A DNA stretch of 49,268 nucleotides from Bacillota bacterium (lineage in GTDB: Bacteria > Bacillota > Clostridia > Peptostreptococcales > Anaerovoracaceae). A model generated the notes under the pieces. That model made no database searches and was not told where the DNA came from. It was given only the letters and a program-made list of their open reading frames with translations. Location of the stretch: assembly GCA_030536355.1 (NCBI GenBank), contig JAUNQD010000011.1, positions 1 to 49,268 on the forward strand. Direction: 5' to 3'. How positions within the stretch are numbered: the first letter of the stretch is position 1; every line of letters begins with the position of its first letter. Positions 1 to 8,250 of this stretch are shown in pieces. Made by a program: the position numbers and the translations under genes.

Positions 1-1105
1 GTGCCAGGATGAATACTACTTCTGTTGATACCAGAGTTGTGAAGTCATACTGACAGAGGATCAATGTTACGATTGACAGGGAAAGGATACCGATGTAAGG
101 TACGCCTCTCTTCTTGCTTACCTTAACCAGGAACTTAGGGCAAAGGTTATCGTCAGCAAGTACGAAGAATCCTCTTGAACCTGATGCCAGGTATGTATTG
201 AAAATAGCACACTGTGATACTACCGCGATAACGAGGAATACATATCCCCAAGCTTGTCCCAGATTCTGAGTCAGAACTGTAGCAAAACCAACTGAATCGG
301 CTGAAAATCCGCCTTCTGTTGACCACAGCTCCCATGAACCTGCAGGCAGTGATGCGAGACCACCCAGTGTTGGCAGGATGTATGTAAGAGCGATCAGTGG
401 CATTGCGATCAGCAGTCCCTTAGGAATAACCTGTGGGTTCTGAACTTCGCCGGCCATATTTGAGATACATTCATATCCGCAGTACATCCATACGCAGATG
501 CAGATACCGCCTGAAAGTGAATCGAAAAAGTTATAATCAGGTGGCATTATAGGATCGATAGGGTTAGTGTTCCAGTTGATGATACCTACTACTGCTACCA
601 GCATGAATGCAGCTACGATCGCAATTGACAAGATAGTACTTACTGTACCTACTTCTCTCAGACCCATCAGGTTGATGATAGTGAATACAGCGATCATACC
701 GATCTTCAGTGCCAGGATAGCCATTTCTGACATTGGGATCATCTGGCTAACATAGCCTGCTACCAGTGCTACATATACTCCGTTAGTGATGTAAGTTGAT
801 ACTGTTGCCCACCATCCGGCCTGGAATCCCCAAAATTCACCGAATGCTTCTTTTACCCATACGTACACGCCGCCTTCTGAAGGCATCACGGATCCGCATT
901 CAGCTACCATGTTACTGATTGGGTAAGCCCAAATGATAGGGAATACAGCCAGCAGGATCAGAGTCATTCCCGGACCTGATTCAGGTATCATTTCTTCGAT
1001 ACCGAATGCGCCTGCTGCTACGAGACAGTACAGCATAAATACGATGCTGGATACTTTCATGTCATGTTTTTTAAGTCCAGCTACGCCATGTTGTTGTTGG
1101 CTCAT
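1..1105 (-). CDS. APC-family amino acid/polyamine permease, 3' end beyond window
   Basis: About 368 residues of a polytopic membrane transporter are visible; the gene runs off the left edge, so its C-terminus is missing. The frame opens MSQQQHGVAGLKKHDMK and the first helix carries AAGAFGIEEMIPESGPG, the glycine-rich unwound helix-1 motif of the APC superfamily, with GAFGIEE in place of the commoner GIGSGIF. Further hydrophobic segments follow, with GGVYVWVKEAFGEFWGF after helix 2. AGGAGG at 1114-1119 stands 8 nt before the ATG. The GIEE-type motif resembles the plant/fungal-like polyamine and amino-acid transporter branch, but substrate cannot be read from sequence. The LuxR-type regulator gene lies immediately upstream on the same strand and the permease has its own promoter with an inverted repeat, so control by that regulator is likely (inference). 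Confidence 0.9.
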   Translation of the reverse strand, partial: MSQQQHGVAGLKKHDMKVSSIVFMLYCLVAAGAFGIEEMIPESGPGMTLILLAVFPIIWAYPISNMVAECGSVMPSEGGVYVWVKEAFGEFWGFQAGWWATVSTYITNGVYVALVAGYVSQMIPMSEMAILALKIGMIAVFTIINLMGLREVGTVSTILSIAIVAAFMLVAVVGIINWNTNPIDPIMPPDYNFFDSLSGGICICVWMYCGYECISNMAGEVQNPQVIPKGLLIAMPLIALTYILPTLGGLASLPAGSWELWSTEGGFSADSVGFATVLTQNLGQAWGYVFLVIAVVSQCAIFNTYLASGSRGFFVLADDNLCPKFLVKVSKKRGVPYIGILSLSIVTLILCQYDFTTLVSTEVVFILA

Positions 1106-1166
1106 TTTCTTTTCCTCCTAAAACAATGATGCAATACAATTACTTTTACGAACCTTTACATCTTAT

Positions 1167-1195
1167 ATATTATTGAAATAATATATATATTTCAA
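1167..1195 (-). promoter_or_regulatory. Sigma-A-type promoter of the permease gene
   Basis: Minus-strand TTGAAA (1190-1195), a 17-nt spacer, then TAATAT (1167-1172). Predicted transcription start is near 1160, giving a leader of about 55 nt before the ATG at 1105. Both hexamers are one or two mismatches from consensus with ideal spacing. Confidence 0.7.
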
Positions 1196-1213
1196 TAACA
1201 CCTTGGTGTTATT
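1194..1213. promoter_or_regulatory. 20-bp inverted repeat operator touching the permease -35 box
   Basis: A perfect 9-bp inverted repeat (AATAACACC / GGTGTTATT) with a 2-bp centre. Its last two bases are the first two of the -35 hexamer, so its centre lies at about -43 from the predicted start. LuxR-type activators acting at class II promoters bind 18-20 bp palindromes at about -42.5. The LuxR-family gene directly upstream is the obvious candidate to bind it (inference). Confidence 0.6.
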
Positions 1214-1265
1214 TCCTTACCAATGTTTAAATTTCAACGTTTTATATTGGCCCAACTTTTTGCTT

Positions 1266-1305
1266 AAAACAAAAGACAGCGTTCCTTTTTTTCGGATCAC
1301 TGTCT
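1266..1305 (-). terminator. Intrinsic terminator of the LuxR-type gene
   Basis: On the minus strand AGACAGTGATCC and GGAACGCTGTCT pair with one mismatch and one G-T around an A-rich loop, followed by TTTTGTTTT. It lies just after the regulator stop codon and before the permease promoter, separating the two transcription units. Confidence 0.75.
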
Positions 1306-1327
1306 ATGAAAACCTTTTGCTGTTTAG

Positions 1328-2308
1328 TTATATATCGATTTTTGTCACATTTGAGATCTTGAAAATTATCTCATGTCTACTCTGAGTTTCTGTTTTTTTG
1401 AAGATGTTGTTCACATGTCTCTTAACTGTATTTTCAGAAATGCCCAGTTCAGATGCGATTTGAAGATTTCCCTTACCCATATTGATAAGTTCCAGCACAT
1501 CTGCTTCTCTGTCGGTAAGACCGTACTTGCTCACTACTGCCTTGATCGCATCTTCTGTCGCTACCTGTGCTCCCGTAAGTTTAAGAGGGTCCTTCTTATA
1601 GAAATAAAAGATCACTGCCGCACTAAGAAGAGCATAAAGTATAAGCATAGGGTCGAGAGCATATATATTGATCAGCTTTTCTTCCGGCTTAAACCATGTC
1701 ACATAATCCCAGATCGCAACGTAGAACATATAGATCATCAATGAAAGTATCATAAGCATCTTAAGCCACTGCGCCTTAGTAGATGTGGTAGTCTTGCCTA
1801 CATGAAGAGTGCTTACGAGACAGAATATTATCACTGCCACCACATAAAGTACATTTACCCACTGGAGCAATACGCTTCCCGTACCTTCTTCCACTACAAG
1901 ATACATAGAATATGTACTGTATCTTCCCAATGAAATAGATAGCACTTGTGAAACGAGAAGATATACTACCGTCACTATCACTAAGTACTTGAACTTTATC
2001 ACTTCTTCTGCGCTGATAAGAACCACTATCAGATACATCCATGCCAATGTCAATGCACAGAAAAAGATATCCGATACTGTTATCATGGCAAATTTAACGT
2101 CTGCCGACACTGTCTCACCAATCAAATAGTAAGTCACGAAGTCCGTCATCATATAAACGAATATAGCCCCGGTGAACAACATCAACGCACGGTGGAACTT
2201 GTCCCTTTCCTTGAGCTGAAGTATGAGAGTCAGCGGAAGTGTTATTCCTCCAAGGATTATGACTCCTATATATATGAAATTGTATACGTCGTTAGTTATA
2301 ATACCCAT
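1328..2308 (-). CDS. LuxR-type HTH regulator with seven-helix membrane sensor
   Basis: 326 residues. The first ~250 are very hydrophobic with about seven predicted membrane helices. The last ~65 form a clear LuxR/GerE helix-turn-helix: GLTDREADVLELI, then ASELGISENTVKRHVNNIF. There is no receiver domain or autoinducer-binding domain, so the membrane part is the presumed sensor. Such membrane-anchored LuxR proteins are common in gut Coriobacteria and some Clostridia but few have known ligands. The ATG at 2308 has no Shine-Dalgarno sequence, and a strong promoter places +1 on or next to the ATG, suggesting a leaderless mRNA. The next gene downstream is an amino-acid permease with a palindromic promoter site, so this is probably its local regulator (inference). 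The signal could be the permease substrate or membrane state. Confidence 0.85.
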   Translation of the reverse strand: MGIITNDVYNFIYIGVIILGGITLPLTLILQLKERDKFHRALMLFTGAIFVYMMTDFVTYYLIGETVSADVKFAMITVSDIFFCALTLAWMYLIVVLISAEEVIKFKYLVIVTVVYLLVSQVLSISLGRYSTYSMYLVVEEGTGSVLLQWVNVLYVVAVIIFCLVSTLHVGKTTTSTKAQWLKMLMILSLMIYMFYVAIWDYVTWFKPEEKLINIYALDPMLILYALLSAAVIFYFYKKDPLKLTGAQVATEDAIKAVVSKYGLTDREADVLELINMGKGNLQIASELGISENTVKRHVNNIFKKTETQSRHEIIFKISNVTKIDI

Positions 2309-2314
2309 GGCTTA

Positions 2315-2343
2315 ATTTTAACTGTTAAATCACGAAAAGTCAA
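2315..2343 (-). promoter_or_regulatory. Promoter of the LuxR-type gene, apparently leaderless, with an inverted repeat
   Basis: TTGACT (2338-2343), 17-nt spacer, TAAAAT (2315-2320). Only six bases separate the -10 from the ATG, so +1 falls on or beside the A of the start codon. A 13-bp inverted repeat TTTAAC-T-GTTAAA (2317-2329) overlaps the -10 and could serve autoregulation (inference). Confidence 0.65.
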
Positions 2344-2385
2344 TTTACAGAAGCCTGCCAAACCTAAGAAATAATAGAGCATAAA

Positions 2386-2421
2386 CACAAAAACTGCTTC
2401 GGCATAAACCGAAGCAGTTTT
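2386..2421 (-). terminator. Terminator of the PFOR-Nfn operon
   Basis: A perfect 13-bp stem (AAAACTGCTTCGG, 2390-2402, and its complement, 2409-2421) with a 6-nt loop, beginning 10 nt after the nfnB stop. The A/T-rich flanks would also let it act in the plus direction. Confidence 0.9.
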
Positions 2422-2430
2422 CTGAATATA

Positions 2431-3864
2431 TTATTCACCTAGATATTCATCGATGCTTGCCGCTGCAGTCTTGCCTGCGCCCATTGCCAGAATAACTGTC
2501 GCTGCACCTGTTACTGCGTCTCCGCCTGCAAATACACCTTCACGATTCGTAGCAGCTCCTGCATCTGTGCCGATACCGCCGCGATCGTTAGCTTCCAGGT
2601 TTTCTGTAGTTTCCAGGATCAGCTTGTTCAGCTTAGTTCCGATAGCCATGATGACACAGTCAACATCGAGAACGAAGTTTGAACCTTCCTTAACGACAGG
2701 TCTTCTTCTTCCTGAAGCATCAGGTTCGCCCAGTTCCATTTCAACGCATTCAAGACCTGTTACGTATCCGTTTTCGTCACCGAGTACTGCTACAGGATTC
2801 TTCAGCAGCTGGAAATCGATTCCTTCTTCGATAGCGTGGTGGATCTCTTCTGCTCTGGCAGGTATTTCATCCATGGAACGACGATATACTATGTATACGT
2901 TTTCCGCACCCATTCTCTTAGCACATCTTGCCGCGTCCATCGCTACGTTACCGCCGCCTACTACTGCTATGTTCTTAGCTTTCTGAACAGGAGTATCATA
3001 CTCAGGCAGGTAGCCCTTCATCAGATTGATACGTGTCAGATATTCGTTGGCCGAACATACTCCCAGCAGGTTTTCGCCAGGGATATTCATAAATGAAGGC
3101 AGTCCTGCGCCTGTTCCTACGAAAACAGCTTCAAATCCGTCTTCAAACAATTCATCAACTGTTTCCGCTCTGCCGATAACTGCATTATTCACGAAAGTAA
3201 CGCCTCTTTTTTCCAGCTTTCTTACTTCTGCCGCTACGATATCCTTAGGAAGTCTGAATTCAGGGATACCGTAAGCCAGAACGCCGCCCGGCTTATGAAG
3301 AGCTTCGAATACAGTGACTTCATAGCCCTTTGCAGCTAAGTCTCCTGCACATGTAAGTCCGGCAGGACCTGCGCCTACTACTGCAACTTTGCGTCCGTTG
3401 CTTTCGATGACTTCTTCTTCAGCAAATTCTGCGAATTCATCATCAGAAGCTTCAAGAGCTGCTTTTTCCATTTCTTCTTCTCGTGCTGCATGCCAGTCGG
3501 AAACGAATCTTTCAAGTCTTCCGATAGCTACAGGTTCTCCGTGAAGACCCTGAACGCAGAATCCTTCACACTGGTTTTCCTGAGGGCATACTCTTCCGCA
3601 GATCCTTGGAAGTGCACTTGTATCGCTGATGATCTGATAAGCTGCTTCGAAATCTCCTTCTGCAACCTTAGCAACGAATTCAGGGATCCTTACCATTACA
3701 GGACAACCCTTAGTGCAAGGCTTCTTTCTGCACTTGAGACATCTCATAGCTTCATTTATTGCCATTTGCGCTGTATATCCTTCTGCCACTTCTTCGAAGT
3801 TTCCTGCTCTTACGATAGGATCCTGTTCAGGCATAGGATTCTTTACCTTTTTCAGATTAATCAT
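2431..3864 (-). CDS. nfnB: NfnB-type large subunit of electron-bifurcating transhydrogenase (GltA-like flavoprotein)
   Basis: 477 residues from the ATG at 3864 (SD AGGAGGTG); the frame extends 4 codons further to a GTG that sits inside the SD and is rejected. The N-terminus has two cysteine sets, C42/C45/C50/C54 and C89/C93/C99/C103, for two [4Fe-4S] clusters. Two dinucleotide folds follow: AVVGAGPAGL (161-170, FAD) and IAVVGGGNVAMDAAR (NAD(P)H). Such proteins are often called glutamate synthase small chain. The partner upstream with a FAD/[2Fe-2S] fold instead marks the pair as NfnAB, which couples reduced ferredoxin and NADH to reduction of two NADP+. An acidic insert (about 127-157) separates the iron-sulfur and FAD domains. 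It overlaps nfnA by 8 nt (ATGATTAA), suggesting translational coupling. A stand-alone glutamate synthase role is the main alternative. Confidence 0.88.
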   Translation of the reverse strand: MINLKKVKNPMPEQDPIVRAGNFEEVAEGYTAQMAINEAMRCLKCRKKPCTKGCPVMVRIPEFVAKVAEGDFEAAYQIISDTSALPRICGRVCPQENQCEGFCVQGLHGEPVAIGRLERFVSDWHAAREEEMEKAALEASDDEFAEFAEEEVIESNGRKVAVVGAGPAGLTCAGDLAAKGYEVTVFEALHKPGGVLAYGIPEFRLPKDIVAAEVRKLEKRGVTFVNNAVIGRAETVDELFEDGFEAVFVGTGAGLPSFMNIPGENLLGVCSANEYLTRINLMKGYLPEYDTPVQKAKNIAVVGGGNVAMDAARCAKRMGAENVYIVYRRSMDEIPARAEEIHHAIEEGIDFQLLKNPVAVLGDENGYVTGLECVEMELGEPDASGRRRPVVKEGSNFVLDVDCVIMAIGTKLNKLILETTENLEANDRGGIGTDAGAATNREGVFAGGDAVTGAATVILAMGAGKTAAASIDEYLGE

Positions 3865-4705
3865 GGTAACGCACACCTCCTGTCAGACGGCAAATGTGAG
3901 CCGCATCTTCTGCTTCCTGCTCCTTATAGAAGGAATTTCTCTTGATAAGTTCGTCCCAGTCGACCTTGCTACCGTCAAATTCAGGACCGTCAACACATAC
4001 GAACTTATTTTCTCCGCCGACAACGCATCTGCATCCGCCGCACATTCCTGTACCGTCTACCATGTAAGCAGTCAGTGATGCAACTGATGGGATACCATAA
4101 TCTTCAGCGATCTTACATACGAACTTCATCATCATAGGCGGGCCTACAGCTACGATCTCATCGTACTTGTTTCCTGCATCGATCAGCTCCTTGAGCTTAT
4201 CTGTAGTGAAGCCTTTTTCACCGTAGCTTCCGTCGTCTGTTGTGATGTAGAGGTTATCTGTACCTGCTCTGAATTCATCTTCCAGGATGACCATATCCTT
4301 GTTTTTGAATCCTGCGATCATATCTACTTCGATACCTGCATCATGCATACCTGTTGCCAGCGGATAAGCCAGCGCGTTACCTGTACCGCCGCCTACTACT
4401 GCAACCTTCTTCAGTCCTTCCATGTGAGTCGGCTTGCCGAGAGGTCCTACAACATCTGCCAGAGCATCGCCTTCTTCAAACTGATCAAGCAGCATAGTAG
4501 TTCTGCCGATGGCTGCATATATGATATCGATAGTTCCTTTTTCGGAATCATGTCCTGCCATTGTAAGAGGAATTCTTTCACCGTATTCATCTGTACGCAG
4601 GATAATGAACTGACCCGGCTTAGCATGTCTTGCTACCAATGGAGCTTCGATAACAAGCCATGTCATTGAATCATTTAACTTTCTTTTGCTTACTATCTTA
4701 TACAT
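3857..4705 (-). CDS. nfnA: NfnA-type small subunit, FAD/[2Fe-2S] oxidoreductase
   Basis: 282 residues, the usual length for NfnA / sulfide dehydrogenase beta / dihydroorotate dehydrogenase PyrK-like proteins. It contains an FAD-binding beta-barrel (GERIPLTMAGHD region), an NAD-binding loop VAVVGGGTGNALAYPLA (101-117) and the [2Fe-2S] motif DGTGMCGGCRC with C222, C225 and C237. In characterised NfnAB the small-subunit FAD takes hydride from NADH and passes electrons through the [2Fe-2S] centre. A strong GGAGG lies before the ATG. It sits 17 nt after nifJ and overlaps nfnB, so all are co-transcribed. PFOR would supply the reduced ferredoxin and NfnAB would turn it into NADPH. Confidence 0.88.
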   Translation of the reverse strand: MYKIVSKRKLNDSMTWLVIEAPLVARHAKPGQFIILRTDEYGERIPLTMAGHDSEKGTIDIIYAAIGRTTMLLDQFEEGDALADVVGPLGKPTHMEGLKKVAVVGGGTGNALAYPLATGMHDAGIEVDMIAGFKNKDMVILEDEFRAGTDNLYITTDDGSYGEKGFTTDKLKELIDAGNKYDEIVAVGPPMMMKFVCKIAEDYGIPSVASLTAYMVDGTGMCGGCRCVVGGENKFVCVDGPEFDGSKVDWDELIKRNSFYKEQEAEDAAHICRLTGGVRYHD

Positions 4706-4722
4706 TGAATTTCCTCCTTTCT

Positions 4723-7700
4723 CTACTGTTCTTCAAAGCTCTTCTGCTGTCTCTTGAGCTTCTTATATCTATCCATAGCTATTTCTTCAGCCTGCTTGAA
4801 CAGTTCATCTGCTCTTTCAGGGTTCTTCAGCTTGAGTGAGTTGTATCTTACTTCACCCATGATGAAGTCGTTATAGCTTTCAGTAGGAGGAGCACTGTCT
4901 ACTGACAGTGGATTTCTCTTCTGAGCGATCAGATCAGGGTTGTATCTCAAAAGGTTCCAGTAACCTGATCTTACGGCATTCTTCATTTCCAGCATAGCCT
5001 TGTTCATGCCGGCCTTAACCCCGTGATTGATACATGGAGCATAAGCGATGATCAGAGAAGGACCGTCATAGGCTTCAGCTTCCTTGATGGCCTTCAGAGT
5101 CTGTGCAGGGTTAGCGCCCATAGCGATCTGTGCTACATATACATAACCGTAAGCCATAGCGATCTGTGCCAGATCCTTCTTTCTTACGGCCTTACCGCCT
5201 GCAGCGAACTGAGCCACCGCTCCTACAGGAGTTGACTTGGAAGCCTGGCCGCCTGTATTTGAGTATACTTCTGTATCGAATACGAGAACGTTCACGTTTT
5301 CTCCTGAAGCCAGAACATGATCGAGACCGCCGTAACCGATATCGTATGCCCATCCGTCACCGCCGAAGATCCACATTGAAGGCTTAGTCAGCATATCTGC
5401 ATTTTCTACTACGTACTTAGCATCTTCGATAACTGTGTAATCTTTGCAAAGTGCAACCAGTTCGTCTCCTAGCTTTCCTGCAAGGTCAGCGTTATCCATA
5501 TTTTCAAGCCATGCGCTAGCTGCCTTAGCGAAGTGATCGTCCTTGGCAAGTCTTTCAACATGCGTCTTAAGTTCTGCTCTTCTTGCCTTAACAGCTACTG
5601 CCATACCATATCCGAATTCAGCATTGTCTTCAAAGAGTGAGTTGCCCCAAGCAGGTCCCTTACCTTCCTTATTAACTGTATAAGGTGTTGATGGAGCTGA
5701 ACATCCCCAAATGGATGAGCATCCTGTAGCGTTGGCAATGTACATTCTTTCACCGAACAGCTGAGTTACCAGTTTAGCATACGGTGTTTCTCCGCATCCC
5801 GGACATGCACCTGAGAACTCGAGGAGAGGCTGCTTGAACTGTGAATTCTTAACTGAATCAGCCTTGATACCCAGATCGTTGTTATCGATGTTAGCGAAGA
5901 GGATATCATAATTAGCCTGAGCCTCATCAGCAGTATCTTCTGCCATGACCATAGTCAGAGCCTTCTGTCTAGCCGGACATACTTCTGCACATGAACCGCA
6001 TCCTGTACAGTCGAGAGCTGAAACAGCGATAGTGAAGAACTTGTCGTCTGCATCCTTGAACGGAACAACTACTGCACCTGATGCATCAGCTTCTGCCTTA
6101 TCCAGTACGAACGGTCTGATTACTGCATGAGGACAAACGTATGAACACCAGTTACACTGCATACACTTGGACGCATCCCACTGAGGTATTTCTACAGCGA
6201 TGCCTCTCTTTTCATATGCAGCTGTACCTGCAGGGATCATACCGTTGGCAGTATCCATGAATACAGATACAGGGATAGAATCTCCGTCCATAGCATTTGT
6301 TGGCTTGAGGATCTTGTTGATATAATCTGTATGGATCTTATCTCTTCCTTCTGCTTCTGTTCTTGTGATAGCACCTTCAGCTTCTGCCCAGTGTGGCGGG
6401 ATCTCAACCTTATGTACGTTTTCAATACCGGCTGATACAGCCTGATAGTTCATATAAACGATTTTCTTACCCTTGTTGCTGTAAGTGTTCTTGATAGCTT
6501 CCTTCATGTATTCAGCAGCATCATAAACAGGCATGATGTTGGCAAGTTTGAAGAATGCTGCCTGCAGAACTGTATTTGTTCTTCCGCCCAATCCCAGTTC
6601 TCTGGCGATAGTCACAGCATCGCAAGTATAGAAATTGATGTTGTTTTCTGCAATATATCTCTTAACATTTCCAGGAAGTCTTTCTTCCAGCTGTGCTGCA
6701 TCCCATGAGCAGTTGAGGAGGAAAGTTCCGCCCGGCTTAACGTCTTCTACCATGTTATATCTGTTGACATAGGCAGCATTATGGCATGCTACGAAGTCAG
6801 CCTGCTTAACATAGTATGAAGCCTTGATAGGAGTGTCACCGAATCTTAAGTGAGAGATAGTAACACCGCCTGATTTCTTAGAGTCATACTGGAAGTATGC
6901 CTGTACATACTTATCAGTGTTGTCACCGATGATCTTAACACTGTTCTTGTTGGCACCTACTGTACCGTCAGCACCCAGTCCCCAGAACTTACATGCTACA
7001 GTTCCTTCCTGAGCTACATCAGGTCTTTCGCTTGCCTTCAATGACAGATTTGTAACGTCGTCATCGATGGAGATAGTGAATTCCTTCTTAGGCGCTTCAG
7101 CCCAAAGGTTTTCATAAACAGCCAGGATATCTTCAGGCTGAGTGTCCTTGGAACCCAGACCGTAACGTCCGCCTGCGATGAATACGTTCTCGAATTTGCT
7201 TCCCTTGAGAGCTGCCGCTACGTCCAGGAAGAGAGGTTCACCGATGGAACCAGGTTCCTTAGTTCTGTCAAGAACAGCTATCTTCTTAACAGTTTCAGGA
7301 ATAACATCTATCAGATGCTTCGCTGAGAAAGGTCTGTAAAGGTGCACTGTAACAACGCCCACCTTCTTGCCTCTTGCTGCCAGCCAGTCTACGATTTCTT
7401 CTGCCGCATCACATACAGAACCCATAGCGATGATGATCTCTTCTGCATCAGGCGCTCCGTAATAATTGAATGGCTTATATGAAGTGCCTATCTTGGCATT
7501 TACCTGTTCCATGCATTCAACAACAGTATCGATAGTGTCTGCATAAGTCTTGTTGCAGGCTTCTCTGTGCTGGAAGAATGTTTCTGGCTGTTCTGCAGAG
7601 CCTATGCTCTTAGGATGATTAGGGTTGAGAGCTCTTTCTCTGAATCTCTTAAGAGCTTCCCAGTCCATCATATCCTTCAGATCAGCATAATCCCAAGTGT

Positions 7701-8250
7701 CGATTTTCTGCTGTTCGTGAGAAGTTCTGAATCCATCGAAGAAGTGGAGCATAGGGACCCTGCCCTTGATAGCAGCTAAATGAGCTACTGCTGACAAGTC
7801 CATAACTTCCTGTGTGCTTCTTGATGACAACATAGCGAAACCTGTCTGTCTGCACGCCATAACGTCGGAGTGATCTCCGAAGATGGAAAGTGCATGTGTT
7901 GAGATGGCTCTCGCTGCAACGTGAAGAACTGTAGGTGTTTCTTCAGCAGCCAATTTATACATATTAGGGATCATCAGAAGCAGACCCTGTGAAGCTGTGA
8001 ATGTACTTGTAAGTGCACCGGCTGCGATAGCGCCATGAACAGCACCTGCAGCACCGCCTTCTGACTGCATTTCAACTACTTTTACCTGTTCTCCGAATAT
8101 ATTTCTTCTATCATGACTAGTCCATTCGTCTATGTTTTCCGCCATTACTGATGAAGGAGTGATAGGATAAATGGCTGCCACTTCCGAAAAAGCATAGGCA
8201 ACGTGAGCCGCAGCTGTATTGCCGTCCATTGTTTTCTTGTATCTCATCAT
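4723..8250 (-). CDS. nifJ: Pyruvate:ferredoxin (flavodoxin) oxidoreductase
   Basis: About 1175 residues, full length for the single-chain homodimeric enzyme, which oxidises pyruvate with CoA to acetyl-CoA and CO2 and reduces ferredoxin. In order: the pyrimidine-binding domain opening KKTMDGNTAAAHVAYAFSEVA; the gamma and domain III region; a two-[4Fe-4S] ferredoxin domain near 697-760 (CMQCNWCSYVCPHAV, CTGCGSCAEVCPA); the proximal cluster motif CPGCGETPYAKL near 814; and the TPP/Mg site GGDGWAYDIGYGG near 965 followed by EVYSNTGGQASKSTP. The start ATG at 8250 overlaps the stop of the upstream iron-sulfur gene (TAATG); the next ATG at 8247 is equally possible. SD is AAGGAAG. All catalytic motifs are intact. 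Confidence 0.96.
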   Translation of the reverse strand: MMRYKKTMDGNTAAAHVAYAFSEVAAIYPITPSSVMAENIDEWTSHDRRNIFGEQVKVVEMQSEGGAAGAVHGAIAAGALTSTFTASQGLLLMIPNMYKLAAEETPTVLHVAARAISTHALSIFGDHSDVMACRQTGFAMLSSRSTQEVMDLSAVAHLAAIKGRVPMLHFFDGFRTSHEQQKIDTWDYADLKDMMDWEALKRFRERALNPNHPKSIGSAEQPETFFQHREACNKTYADTIDTVVECMEQVNAKIGTSYKPFNYYGAPDAEEIIIAMGSVCDAAEEIVDWLAARGKKVGVVTVHLYRPFSAKHLIDVIPETVKKIAVLDRTKEPGSIGEPLFLDVAAALKGSKFENVFIAGGRYGLGSKDTQPEDILAVYENLWAEAPKKEFTISIDDDVTNLSLKASERPDVAQEGTVACKFWGLGADGTVGANKNSVKIIGDNTDKYVQAYFQYDSKKSGGVTISHLRFGDTPIKASYYVKQADFVACHNAAYVNRYNMVEDVKPGGTFLLNCSWDAAQLEERLPGNVKRYIAENNINFYTCDAVTIARELGLGGRTNTVLQAAFFKLANIMPVYDAAEYMKEAIKNTYSNKGKKIVYMNYQAVSAGIENVHKVEIPPHWAEAEGAITRTEAEGRDKIHTDYINKILKPTNAMDGDSIPVSVFMDTANGMIPAGTAAYEKRGIAVEIPQWDASKCMQCNWCSYVCPHAVIRPFVLDKAEADASGAVVVPFKDADDKFFTIAVSALDCTGCGSCAEVCPARQKALTMVMAEDTADEAQANYDILFANIDNNDLGIKADSVKNSQFKQPLLEFSGACPGCGETPYAKLVTQLFGERMYIANATGCSSIWGCSAPSTPYTVNKEGKGPAWGNSLFEDNAEFGYGMAVAVKARRAELKTHVERLAKDDHFAKAASAWLENMDNADLAGKLGDELVALCKDYTVIEDAKYVVENADMLTKPSMWIFGGDGWAYDIGYGGLDHVLASGENVNVLVFDTEVYSNTGGQASKSTPVGAVAQFAAGGKAVRKKDLAQIAMAYGYVYVAQIAMGANPAQTLKAIKEAEAYDGPSLIIAYAPCINHGVKAGMNKAMLEMKNAVRSGYWNLLRYNPDLIAQKRNPLSVDSAPPTESYNDFIMGEVRYNSLKLKNPERADELFKQAEEIAMDRYKKLKRQQKSFEEQ

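Noticed and set aside
3865..3876. Upstream GTG start for nfnB
   Set aside because: It lies inside the AGGAGGTG ribosome binding site of the ATG at 3864.
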